Below, in pieces: positions 55,490 to 63,701 of a DNA stretch of 64,000 bases. How positions within the stretch are numbered: position 1 is the stretch's first letter; every line of letters starts with the position of its first letter. The position numbers and the translations under genes were made by a program. Origin of the DNA: Arthrobacter livingstonensis (GTDB lineage Bacteria > Actinomycetota > Actinomycetes > Actinomycetales > Micrococcaceae); NCBI RefSeq assembly GCF_003219815.1, contig NZ_QJVD01000012.1:1-64000 (forward strand), given 5' to 3'. Under the pieces are notes generated by a model. The model saw only the letters and a program-made list of their open reading frames with translations. It was not told the DNA's origin and did not search any database.

Positions 55490-56636
55490 GACCGGCGAGC
55501 GGACCGAGCAGGCCACCGACAAACGGATGAAGGAGGTCCGGGAAAAGGGCCAGCTGTCCCGATCCCAGGACCTGACGGCCTGGGTGGGGGTCGGTGCCGC
55601 CGTCATCATGGTTCCGGGCGTCATCAGCCGCGCGTCAAATGCCCTGGCGGACCAGATGTTCACGGCCGCCTCGATGGCCGCGCACCCCGATCCGCTGGTG
55701 GCCCTGCGCGCCCTGGAGACGGCGCTGGGCACCCTCGCCGGCATTCTGGGTCCCATGCTGTTCACCGTCGTCGCCGCCGTGACGGCGGCAGCGGCCATCC
55801 AGGGCGGCATCCACTTCAAGAAGTTCAAGCCAAAGTTCGAGCAGTTCGATCTGCTCAAGGGGCTCAAGAACGTGGTGGGCACCCAGGCGCTGTGGAACGG
55901 CGCGAAGGCGCTGCTAAAAACGGCTGTCGTGGGGCTGGTGCTCTACACCGTGGTCCAGGGCCTGATCCCGACCCTCCTTCAGGCGGGCGGCCTGCAGATT
56001 TCCGAGCTGCTCGGCGCGGCGGGCGGCGGCGTTGTCCAGCTGGTGCAGTACGCGGTGGCCGCCGGCATGCTGCTGGCCGTGGCTGACGTTTTTGTCATCT
56101 CGCGGCGCAACCGCAAGAAGACCCGCATGAGCAAGAAGGAAGTCAAGGATGAGAACAAGTCCACCGACGGGGACCCCTTGATCAAGTCGGCCCGGCGGCA
56201 GCGCCAGCTGGCCATGGCCCGCAACCGCATGATGAGCGCGGTGGGGACGGCCGACGTCGTCCTCGTCAACCCCGAGCACGTGGCGGTCGCGCTGCGGTAC
56301 GAGCCCGGAAAGTCCGCCCCGCGCGTGGTCGCCAAGGGCGCGGACCGGGTGGCCGCCCGGATCCGGGCCGAGGCCGAGGCGAAGAAGGTGCCCATGGTCA
56401 GGGACATCCCGCTGGCCCGGGCCCTGCACGGTTCCTGCGAACTTGGCGCGGAGATCCCGGTGGAACTCTACAACCAGGTGGCGGCCGTGCTGGCGTTTGT
56501 CATGGCCCTGAAGAAACGCGGGGCCGCAGCCGGCACACACCGGATCCTGCCGGCCGGTTCAGCCATCCCGCCCCGCCCCGAGAAAAACAGCCCAGCCACC
56601 GCCGGCACCACCCTGAACAAAGGAATCCCCGCGTGA
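55482..56636 (+). CDS. flhB: Flagellar export switch protein FlhB
   Basis: A 384-residue FlhB. The N-terminus AETGERTEQATDKRMKEVRE with KGQLSRSQDLTAW matches the family (GEKTEqPTpKRLxdARkKGqvakS). Four membrane helices follow (AAVIMVPGVISRA, LAGILGPMLFTVVAAVTAAA, and two later). The cytoplasmic domain has KSARRQRQLAMARNRMMSAV and VVLVNPEHVAVALRYEPGKS, then APRVVAKGADRVAARIRAEA. The autocleavage site, normally NPTH, reads NPEH (263-266). FlhB switches export specificity together with FliK. GTG at 55482 overlaps fliR. The C-terminal 45 residues are variable and Pro-rich. Confidence 0.95.
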   Translation: MAETGERTEQATDKRMKEVREKGQLSRSQDLTAWVGVGAAVIMVPGVISRASNALADQMFTAASMAAHPDPLVALRALETALGTLAGILGPMLFTVVAAVTAAAAIQGGIHFKKFKPKFEQFDLLKGLKNVVGTQALWNGAKALLKTAVVGLVLYTVVQGLIPTLLQAGGLQISELLGAAGGGVVQLVQYAVAAGMLLAVADVFVISRRNRKKTRMSKKEVKDENKSTDGDPLIKSARRQRQLAMARNRMMSAVGTADVVLVNPEHVAVALRYEPGKSAPRVVAKGADRVAARIRAEAEAKKVPMVRDIPLARALHGSCELGAEIPVELYNQVAAVLAFVMALKKRGAAAGTHRILPAGSAIPPRPEKNSPATAGTTLNKGIPA

Positions 56637-58675
56637 ACCGCAACTTCTCGAAGCTGGCCGTCCCCATGGGGGTGGTGGGAATTGTGCTGCTCCTGGTGGT
56701 GCCGATTCCTGCCGTGCTGCTGGACGTCCTCCTGATCATCAGCATCGTCTTCGCCCTGCTCGTGCTGATGAACAGCATGTTCGTGAAGAAGCCGCTGGAC
56801 TTTTCCGTGTTCCCTTCGCTCCTGCTGGTGGCCACGCTGTTCCGGCTGGGGCTCAACGTGGCCTCCACCCGCCTGGTGCTGGGCCAGGCGCACGCCGGAG
56901 CGGTGATCCAGGCGTTTGGCGAGGTCACGGTGGGTGGCAACCTGATCATCGGCGGCGTGATCTTCCTGATCCTGGTCGTCATCCAGTTCGTCGTGGTGAC
57001 CAAGGGTGCCGAACGTGTGGCCGAGGTGGGCGCCCGCTTCACCCTCGACGCCATGCCCGGGAAGCAGATGGCCATCGACGCCGACCTCAACGCGGGCCTG
57101 ATCACCGACATTGAGGCCAAGGAGCGCCGCGTGGAGGTCTCCGCCGAGGCCGACTTCTACGGCGCCATGGACGGTGCCTCCAAGTTCGTCAAGGGCGACG
57201 CCATTGTCGGCATCATCATTATCATCATCAACCTGGTGGGCGGCATCGCCATCGGCATGCTCCAGCGCGGCATGGACATCACAGATGCCGTGAACACCTA
57301 CTCGCTGCTGTCCATCGGCGATGGCCTGGTGACGCAGATCCCCGCACTGTTGATGGCCGTTGCCACCGGTATGATCGTCACCCGCTCCAACGCCTCCTCG
57401 GACATGGGCACGACGGCGGCCCAGCAGCTTACGCAGTCACGCTCGGCGCTGCTGGTGGCCGGGACCGCGGCCATCATCATGTCCGTCATTCCCGGCATGC
57501 CGATCTTCCTGTTCCTGGCTGTCGGGGCAGTCCTGTTGTTCATCGGCCAGCGGGTCGGGGCGGCCGACACGGCTGCGGCTGCGGCGGCGGTGGTGGCGGC
57601 CGTGCCGGCGCCGCAGGCCGAAACCACGGAGGACATCATTGAGAGGATGCGGGTTCAGGCGCTGGAGATCCAGTTGTCCACCGACCTGGTGGACCTGGTT
57701 TCCGGCTCCGCCGACGATCTCCTGGCCCGCATCAAGGCGCTGCGGCACAAGGTGGCCATGGAGATGGGCATGGTGGTGCCGCCGGTGCGCACCCGCGACC
57801 ATGTGGAACTGCCGCCGTCCACCTACGTGATCCGCATTGCCGGCGTCGAGGCCGGGCGGGGGACCGCCCCCGCCGGCCGGGTGCTGGCGCTGGGCGAGCA
57901 GCTGGGGTCCCTGCCGGGCACCCCCACTGTGGAGCCGGTGTTTGGGCTGGCCGGCAAGTGGATCCCGGCGGAAATGCGGCACAGCGCCGAGATGGCCGGT
58001 GCCACCGTGATCGACCGCGTGTCCGTGCTCATCACCCATCTTTCCGCCGTGGTCAGCGCCAACGCCGCCCGGCTGCTCAGCCGGGAGGACGTGCGCGTGC
58101 TCACCGAAGGGGTGAAGGAAGTCTCGCCGTCGATCGTGGAGGAACTGGTGCCCGGGATGCTGTCCCTGGGTGAGGTCCAGCGCGTCCTGCAGGGCCTGCT
58201 GGGGGAGCAGGTGCCCATCAACGACCTTCCCCGGATTTACGAGGCGCTGTCGCTGCAGGCGAAAAAGGGCACCGAACCGGAGCCGCTCGTCGAGTCGGCC
58301 CGGACCGCGCTGGGCCCCGTCATCGTGGACAGGTACCTCGATGGCGGTTCGCTGGCCGTGCTGATGATCGACCCCTCCCTGGAACAGTCCCTGCTGGAGG
58401 GCCTGCGCCCGTCCGAGCTCGGCACCCAGATTGTGGTGGACCCGTCCCGGATGGAGGCGTTCCTGGTGTCCGTGACGGAGTCCTTCGCCGCCGCGGAGAC
58501 CGCCGGCCACAGCCCCGTCCTGGTCTGCGCCCCGGCACTTCGTCCGGCCGTGTGGCGGCTCGTATCCGGGCGCGTCAAGGGACTTCCCGTGCTTTCCTAC
58601 ACGGAGGCGACCGCCGGAAATCCCACCATCGATACCGTAGGGGTGGTGCGCAGTGTCCAGTCGATTTCAGCTTAG
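56633..58675 (+). CDS. flhA: Flagellar export gate protein FlhA
   Basis: A 680-residue FlhA of full length. The membrane half has LAVPMGVVGIVLLLVVPIPA, FPSLLLVATLFRLGLNVAST, the FHIPEP family block FTLDAMPGKQMAIDADLNAG and LITDIEAKERRVEVSAEADF, and GDGLVTQIPALLMAVATGMI. The cytoplasmic half (about 330-680) includes RDHVELPPSTYVIRIAGVEA, LLSREDVRVLTEGVKEVSPS and LRPSELGTQIVVDPSRMEAF. FlhA nonamers receive chaperone-substrate complexes and couple export to the proton gradient. The GTG at 56633 overlaps flhB by four bases. Confidence 0.97.
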   Translation: MNRNFSKLAVPMGVVGIVLLLVVPIPAVLLDVLLIISIVFALLVLMNSMFVKKPLDFSVFPSLLLVATLFRLGLNVASTRLVLGQAHAGAVIQAFGEVTVGGNLIIGGVIFLILVVIQFVVVTKGAERVAEVGARFTLDAMPGKQMAIDADLNAGLITDIEAKERRVEVSAEADFYGAMDGASKFVKGDAIVGIIIIIINLVGGIAIGMLQRGMDITDAVNTYSLLSIGDGLVTQIPALLMAVATGMIVTRSNASSDMGTTAAQQLTQSRSALLVAGTAAIIMSVIPGMPIFLFLAVGAVLLFIGQRVGAADTAAAAAAVVAAVPAPQAETTEDIIERMRVQALEIQLSTDLVDLVSGSADDLLARIKALRHKVAMEMGMVVPPVRTRDHVELPPSTYVIRIAGVEAGRGTAPAGRVLALGEQLGSLPGTPTVEPVFGLAGKWIPAEMRHSAEMAGATVIDRVSVLITHLSAVVSANAARLLSREDVRVLTEGVKEVSPSIVEELVPGMLSLGEVQRVLQGLLGEQVPINDLPRIYEALSLQAKKGTEPEPLVESARTALGPVIVDRYLDGGSLAVLMIDPSLEQSLLEGLRPSELGTQIVVDPSRMEAFLVSVTESFAAAETAGHSPVLVCAPALRPAVWRLVSGRVKGLPVLSYTEATAGNPTIDTVGVVRSVQSISA

Positions 58676-58685
58676 GGGACACACC

Positions 58686-59636
58686 ATGGAGGGCCTGCGC
58701 TGGCAGCTCTTTGACACGTACGGCTCACGGGCCCGGATCATCCGGGCCGAGCGCGTCCAGACGGGCGGGGTGTTCGGCATCGGGGCCACCACCTCCTTTG
58801 AAGTGACGGTTGAGGTGGACGGGGGGCCGGCGTCGAACCCGGCGGCCACGTACCGGGGCAGGTCCGCGGCGGAGCGGGCCTTCCGCCGGCCCGCCTCCAC
58901 GCGGCGCGGCCTGGCCGATTTGCTGGCGGATGCCGATGACGGGGACGACGCCGGCTCCTCCCCCCGCGCCATGGTGGTGTCCACGCAGAAACCCGACTTT
59001 GACGCCATCCTGGGCCGGATGGCCGAACGGATTGGCGACGGGCCCGGCAGGCACGCACTGGCTGCGGCGGTGCCGGACGCCGGCGTTCCGGGCGCCGGAG
59101 TGTTGGACTCCGACGTGGTGGATGCCGGGTTGCCGGATGCCGGGACGGGAGTACCGCAACTGTCCACGGTGCCCGGGGACCTGGTGGTGTTGGTGGGGCT
59201 GCGCGACCAGCCGCTGCGCACGGCCTGGACCATGGCCGGCGCGCTTGAGGGCGGGGTCGAGCTGCGGACCTCTGGCGACTACCGGTCGAACGGGGTCGGC
59301 CACGTCCTCATCGACAGCCCCGAGGTGGAAAAGGTGCAGGCCCTGGCGGCCGTTGACGGCAAGCCGCTGTTGATAGCATTCAGTGTGGGCGCAAGGGGGT
59401 CCTCAAGCCCGTCGGCACTCGCCTCGTTGCGTCCCGACCAGCTGTGGCTCGTGGTGGACGCCGCCCACAAGCCGGATGACACCCAGACCTGGGTCCGGCA
59501 GGTGTCCTGGCATGCGGTGCCCGATGCCCTGGCGGTGCTTGGATCGGCCGACACAGCCACCCCGGAGACCGTCAATGAGCTGGGCTATCCGCTCGGCTGG
59601 GTGGATGGCTACCAGGCAACGTCGCCCATTTTTTAG
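58686..59636 (+). CDS. Degenerate FlhF-like protein without a P-loop
   Basis: A 316-residue protein at the position of flhF. The N-terminal 45 residues follow the FlhF B-domain pattern: LRWQLFDTYGSRARIIRAER then VQTGGVFGIGATTSFEVTVE, comparable to the FGxDAxIlsxrrvrxGGxFGxFgkexvEVtaav run of FlhF. The C-terminal half follows the order of the SRP-GTPase fold (GDLVVLVGLRDQPLRTAWTM, HVLIDSPEV, QLWLVVDAAHKPDD, DALAVLGSADTATPETVNEL and YPLGWVDGYQ). Where FlhF has the GPTGVGKTTT P-loop, this protein has GLRDQPLRTAW, and the TKLDE guanine motif reads GSADTA. It is therefore probably nucleotide-free. ATG 58686 follows AGGGG; GTG 58653 is an alternative. The linker (about 120-160) holds DAG/PDAG repeats. 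Confidence 0.72.
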   Translation: MEGLRWQLFDTYGSRARIIRAERVQTGGVFGIGATTSFEVTVEVDGGPASNPAATYRGRSAAERAFRRPASTRRGLADLLADADDGDDAGSSPRAMVVSTQKPDFDAILGRMAERIGDGPGRHALAAAVPDAGVPGAGVLDSDVVDAGLPDAGTGVPQLSTVPGDLVVLVGLRDQPLRTAWTMAGALEGGVELRTSGDYRSNGVGHVLIDSPEVEKVQALAAVDGKPLLIAFSVGARGSSSPSALASLRPDQLWLVVDAAHKPDDTQTWVRQVSWHAVPDALAVLGSADTATPETVNELGYPLGWVDGYQATSPIF

Positions 59637-59672
59637 GATTCACCCCATCAGCACATCCATGGAAGGAACGCC

Positions 59673-59999
59673 ATGCTGGTATTGACACGCAAGATCGGCG
59701 AGACGATCATCATCGGCGGGAACATCACGGTGACCATCCTCGACGGCGGCCGCGGCGAGGGGGTGCGCATCGGCATCGACGCGCCCCGGGACGTCAGCAT
59801 CCACCGCAGCGAGGTGGTGGAGGCAGTGTCCGCCAGCAACCGGGAAGCCGTTGCCGGTTCCGCCGGAACTGCCGCTTCCACCGCTGAAAGCCCCGAACAG
59901 CTGATCCTGGCGGCCCTGGGACTTGGTCCGGCGGATCCCGCCCCCGTGGACCCAGCACAGACGGGACCGGCGCCGGTGGACCCGGCCGCCACGGATTAG
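59673..59999 (+). CDS. csrA: Carbon storage regulator CsrA with C-terminal extension
   Basis: A 108-residue CsrA. The core (1-52) reads MLVLTRKIGETIIIGGNITV, TILDGGRGEGVRIGIDAPRD, VSIHRSEVVEAV, with the LTRKxGExIxIG and RxE elements that form the RNA-binding dimer. The rest is a 50-residue Ala/Pro/Asp/Glu-rich tail ending in two PAPVDPA repeats, which ordinary 60-75-residue CsrA proteins lack. CsrA blocks translation of flagellin mRNA until FliW binds it. Both fliW and candidate GGA sites in the fliC leader are in the window. AAGGAACG precedes the ATG. It is the last gene of the rightward flagellar operon. Confidence 0.95.
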   Translation: MLVLTRKIGETIIIGGNITVTILDGGRGEGVRIGIDAPRDVSIHRSEVVEAVSASNREAVAGSAGTAASTAESPEQLILAALGLGPADPAPVDPAQTGPAPVDPAATD

Positions 60000-60041
60000 C
60001 GCCCGCGCGCAGCCGAGGGTGGATGCGCCTGGCGTTAGGGC

Positions 60042-61565
60042 CTATTTTTCCCAGGGCGCCTTGATGGGGAAGTACTTTTCCAGGAAGTCCGTGAGACGTT
60101 CGCGGCGTTCGGTGGCATCCACCTGGGGATTGCTGCCGTCGTTCAGGCACAGGAAATCGGCGTTTCTGCCCGCCAGGATCCGCTCCAGCGAATCCAGCCC
60201 CTTGGGTGTGGTGGTGTCTACGTAGACGCCCTTGCCGTCGGCGTGCATGACGGCGCGGCCGGTGAACAGGGCGTAGTAGTGGTACAGCGAATTTGTCACC
60301 GAAATGTTCTCCGCCGCCCGGAACCGGCTGGCCGCGGTGGCGGCAAATTCCTGGGGGAACGCGGCCTCCAGCTCCGCCATCACCGACTTGCGGAACGGTG
60401 CCGCCGAGTGTTCCAGGTGCCGGGTGGCCACGCGGCCAAACCTGTCCTGCAGGAGCCGCCGGTTGACCCTGGCGGAATTTTCAAAGCCGCTGCGCTCCAC
60501 GGAACGCTCGCCAAGGCCGATCCTGTTCGGGGAGACCATGAAGCGGGTGATCCCGCCCGGGGTGAAAAACATGTCCGGGCCAACGGGCCGGCCAAAAAAC
60601 ATGTCGTCGTTGGAATACAGGAAGTGCTCGGCCAGGCCCTCGATGCGGTGCAGCTGGGATTCCACGGCCATGGAATTGTGGGTGGGGAGGACGGACGGGT
60701 CCGCAAAGTGCTCGCTGCTGCGCACAATGCGAACCCGGTGATGCTCCGCCAGCCAGGCCGGGGCGGGGGAGTCCGTCGCGATGTAAATGGTGCTGATCCA
60801 CGGCGCAAACATATAAATGGAGCGCAGGGCATATTTCAGTTCATCGATCTGGCGGTAGCGGGACTCATGTGCGTCACCTTCGCCAAGCACGGCGCCGGCT
60901 TCCTGCTCCTGGCGGGCTGCCCGGTACTCCGGGGAGCTGCCGTCCACCCAGCTAAAGACGATGTCCACCGTGAACGGGACGTCAAAGGCGTGGCTGGAAA
61001 ACATGTCCTCGATGGTGGGCCAGGACTTGCCGTGGAGTTCGACGGTGCCGCGCCGGACATCCTGAACCCATACGCTCCGGCGGGTCAGGGAGTTCTCCAC
61101 GGGAAGCTTGATCCGCCCCTTCCCGGGGTTCCACAGTTCCAGCTGGACGCCGGCGGCGGCCCCGAAATACAGCCCGCCGGCCGGTTCCACGCGCGGCCGG
61201 AACAGGCGCAGGATTCGCGTTTTCGACTCCTGTGCCAGCTTGCCGTCGGCCACCAGCAGCGTGACCTTCTTCGTGTCGATGCTGCGGGCGTAAAACGGCT
61301 CGTCGGCGAAGGCCCGGACCAGGGCATTTTTCAGGGCGTGACGGTGGGACCTGTCCACCGCCAGCACGGGGTGTGCCCGGTTGCCCCGGACCAATAAATA
61401 GGGGATGGCGTACGCATCGAGTGCGGCGCGGACGGCCAGCAGGTCCGCCACGGTGGCCTGCTCCTGCGTCAGCGTGTCATTGAGGAGTGTCAGGCGGCCC
61501 TTGTGGAGGACGACGCCGGCCCGCGCCAGTTGTCGTGCCGCGGCTGGCGTGGGCTGGGTGGGCAA
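60042..61565 (-). CDS. Stealth-family sugar-phosphate transferase
   Basis: A 507-residue Stealth protein, the family that builds phosphodiester-linked glycans such as hexose-1-phosphate capsule polymers. The four conserved regions appear in order: DIVFSWVDGSSPEYRAARQE (CR1), RYRQIDELKYALRSIYMFAP with WISTIYIATDS (CR2), NSMAVESQLHRIEGLAEHFL then YSNDDMFFGRPV with its acidic catalytic-type motif (CR3), and a C-terminal CR4 around LCLNDGSNPQ. The first 200 residues form an extra N-terminal domain. The TTG at 61565 has AGGAG seven bases upstream. It is convergent with csrA. A role in wall glycopolymer or cell-surface glycosylation is inferred; a link to flagella is only positional. Confidence 0.9.
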   Translation of the reverse strand: MPTQPTPAAARQLARAGVVLHKGRLTLLNDTLTQEQATVADLLAVRAALDAYAIPYLLVRGNRAHPVLAVDRSHRHALKNALVRAFADEPFYARSIDTKKVTLLVADGKLAQESKTRILRLFRPRVEPAGGLYFGAAAGVQLELWNPGKGRIKLPVENSLTRRSVWVQDVRRGTVELHGKSWPTIEDMFSSHAFDVPFTVDIVFSWVDGSSPEYRAARQEQEAGAVLGEGDAHESRYRQIDELKYALRSIYMFAPWISTIYIATDSPAPAWLAEHHRVRIVRSSEHFADPSVLPTHNSMAVESQLHRIEGLAEHFLYSNDDMFFGRPVGPDMFFTPGGITRFMVSPNRIGLGERSVERSGFENSARVNRRLLQDRFGRVATRHLEHSAAPFRKSVMAELEAAFPQEFAATAASRFRAAENISVTNSLYHYYALFTGRAVMHADGKGVYVDTTTPKGLDSLERILAGRNADFLCLNDGSNPQVDATERRERLTDFLEKYFPIKAPWEK

Positions 61566-61621
61566 AGCGGCGCTCCTGAAAAGGGTGGTGGCGGCTGATG
61601 CGCCGGGCGGGCGCTCCCAGT

Positions 61622-63007
61622 TTACCGTGCGGGCACCTGGCCCAGCCTGAACAGCGAATCGGGGTCATAGTGGGCGGCGAGCCCGGACAGCCTGGCAAGC
61701 ACGTCCGGTGTGTAGCTGGCGGCGAAACCGGCGGCGCCGCCGCCCGCTGAGAAGTTCGGCAGGCTTGCCCCGAATTGCCACGCGTTCATGGCCGACTGGA
61801 CGCCCGCGGCGTGGTCGGCCACGGCGGGCAGTTCCGGTGGTGCCGCCACGCCCACGCTGTACAGGCCAAAGGCGGCGTCACGGTGGCAGAGGGCGCTGGC
61901 GATCTCAGGTTCGGCGGACAGGGCACCGCCGAACTGGCGCACTTCCACGAGCAATTGAGGTGAGCCGGTTTCCGGGCCTACGGCACCCACCAAGGTTTCG
62001 GCGGCGTCGGCGGAGAAGTCCGTCAACAGGCAGGAGGCCTCGGAGGCGGGCATCGCGTCCTCGGGATCGGAGTGCACCAAACCGATCATTGAATAGGGCA
62101 TCGTTTGCACCGCATCGATGAGGGGCGCCCCGGCCGCGCGCATCGGCGCAAGCCAGCGCGCGCCGTCGTCCGCGTTGCCGGTGTACACATACCGAACCGC
62201 GACGGTGAACTTTCCGGCCAGCGGTTCGGGAACCCCGGGCATGGGCGGGAGCTGCATGAGGCCCAGCGATGTGGTGGCCTCCGGAGGAAGTGTGGGGCAC
62301 CACTGGGACCAGGCGGCAGTGACGTCCGCGACCGAGTCCGTGCCGAAGAACAGGGCGCCGGCGTAAATATAAGGCAGGGGGAGCAGGCTGAATTCAGTGG
62401 TCGTGATGATGCCCAGGGACGATTTTCCCCCGCGCAGCCCCCAGAAGAGGTCCGGCTCGGATTTCGCGGTGACGTGGCGGAGGCGGCCGTCGCCGGTGAC
62501 GACGTCGAAGGAGCGCACCCGGTCGGAAGCCGCTCCGAAGGTCCGCGCCACGGGGCCGATCCCGCCGCCGCTGGTGTATCCGGCCACGCTGACGCCGGGG
62601 GACGAACCGCACAACCCGGCGAGCCCGTGGTCCGCGCAGGCCGCAAGCACGGTTTTCCAGGTGACGCCCGCGCCGGTGCGCGCCCAGCCGCCAGGGTCGA
62701 CGGTGCACCCGGCCAATTGCCGCGTATGGACCAGCAGGGCGCCGTCCAGGTCGCTGGCGATCCCGTGCCCCGTGGCCTGCACGGCGACAGCCAGCCCGTT
62801 GGCGGCTGCGAACCGGACGGCCTGGACGACGTCGTCGGCGGTGGCTGCCTCGAGAACTGCGGCCGGGCTGGTGCGCACCGCAACGTTCCACGGGGTGGCC
62901 AGCTCGGCATAGCCGGGGTCGCCGGCTTCGTAAAGGGTGCCGGCCACGTTGCTGCGCAGTGAATCAAACGCGGCCAACCGACCCGTCTGGTGTCCAATGG
63001 GTTCCAT
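61622..63007 (-). CDS. FAD-binding oxidoreductase of the berberine-bridge (BBE) type
   Basis: A 461-residue FAD-dependent oxidoreductase of the PCMH/BBE family. The FAD-binding part has AVRFAAANGLAVAVQATGHG and DLDGALLVHTRQLAGCTVDP, where GHG carries the His usually bonded to the flavin. GLCGSSPGVSVAGYTSGGGI holds a Cys at the second covalent site, then TFGAASDRVRSFDVVTGDGR and PDLFWGLRGGKSSLGIITTT. The C-terminal BBE motif is FSAGGGAAGFAASYTPDVLA with YDPDSLFRLGQ. It oxidises an unknown alcohol, sugar or amine. ATG start at 63007, with no signal peptide. No close functional partner is adjacent; the next gene is a DoxX-like membrane protein on the same strand. Confidence 0.88.
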   Translation of the reverse strand: MEPIGHQTGRLAAFDSLRSNVAGTLYEAGDPGYAELATPWNVAVRTSPAAVLEAATADDVVQAVRFAAANGLAVAVQATGHGIASDLDGALLVHTRQLAGCTVDPGGWARTGAGVTWKTVLAACADHGLAGLCGSSPGVSVAGYTSGGGIGPVARTFGAASDRVRSFDVVTGDGRLRHVTAKSEPDLFWGLRGGKSSLGIITTTEFSLLPLPYIYAGALFFGTDSVADVTAAWSQWCPTLPPEATTSLGLMQLPPMPGVPEPLAGKFTVAVRYVYTGNADDGARWLAPMRAAGAPLIDAVQTMPYSMIGLVHSDPEDAMPASEASCLLTDFSADAAETLVGAVGPETGSPQLLVEVRQFGGALSAEPEIASALCHRDAAFGLYSVGVAAPPELPAVADHAAGVQSAMNAWQFGASLPNFSAGGGAAGFAASYTPDVLARLSGLAAHYDPDSLFRLGQVPAR

Positions 63008-63107
63008 GTCTTCTCCTCCAAGGTGCGGCCGCGCTACACGATGGATGAGACCTATGGCGGCCTATGCCTAGGATGCCATTGAAGTGGTGGTGTGGCCAGT
63101 GCCCCCT

Positions 63108-63518
63108 TTACTTGCGCTTGCGGTGGAAGATCAACGCAATGGCAATCCCGACCATCCAAATGTCCTTGGCCATGGCCGTGCCGGCGGCTGTGGGGCGGAC
63201 GCCGTCCGCCTCGGTCATGCCGGGGGACTTCAGGTACGTGGCGAAGAGGCCGCCGGAAAACGCGGCGAGGGCCAGGCCCGCCAGCCGGGAGGGGATGAAG
63301 GGGGTGAGAATGAAGGTGCCCAGGCCGATCTCCGCGGCGCTGAGGTACTTCCCGAACTGGGCCGGCTCCAGGGCCGCGGCCTGCGGGATGACGCGGGCCG
63401 CTGCGCCCTGCAGCCCGGCCGCGTGCTCAGGGTCCAGATGGAGCTTGCCGATGCCGGAATTGAGGATGAAGGCTCCCGTTGCCAGCCGGAGTGCGGCGTT
63501 GCCGATGCTGAAACCCAT
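63108..63518 (-). CDS. DoxX-like small membrane protein
   Basis: A 136-residue protein with four hydrophobic segments: NAALRLATGAFILNSGIGKL, AAEIGLGTFILTPFIPSRLA, GLALAAFSGGLFATYLKSPG and DIWMVGIAIALIFHRKRK. The first segment ends GIGKL, the DoxX-family turn. DoxX-type proteins take part in quinone-linked or thiol redox processes; the role here is unknown. GGGAGAAC lies upstream of the ATG. It is in line with the FAD oxidoreductase gene and 100 bp before it, so co-transcription is possible. Confidence 0.75.
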   Translation of the reverse strand: MGFSIGNAALRLATGAFILNSGIGKLHLDPEHAAGLQGAAARVIPQAAALEPAQFGKYLSAAEIGLGTFILTPFIPSRLAGLALAAFSGGLFATYLKSPGMTEADGVRPTAAGTAMAKDIWMVGIAIALIFHRKRK

Positions 63519-63630
63519 GGTGTTCTCCCTTGAGGCGTTGCTCGAAATGGTGTCGAAGTTCAGCCTAGGGATTCGCCGGCGCCATGGCTAGTCATTCTCC
63601 CGGTGTGGACGGCGCGTCAGCACGCGCGGG

Positions 63631-63690
63631 GGCGTGCCAAGCTGTCCACGGCGTAGTAAATTTCCCACGCCGCCGCTGGCTTGGCACGCC
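63631..63690. terminator. Long inverted repeat downstream of the TetR gene
   Basis: GGCGTGCCAAGC (63631-63642) pairs perfectly with GCTTGGCACGCC (63679-63690) across 36 bp, with an inner GGCG/CGCC pairing. It lies between the stop of the leftward TetR gene and the DoxX-like gene. It may end TetR transcription, or be an operator or inserted palindrome; termination is the simplest reading. Confidence 0.55.
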
Positions 63691-63701
63691 GTCGGCGTAT
63701 G

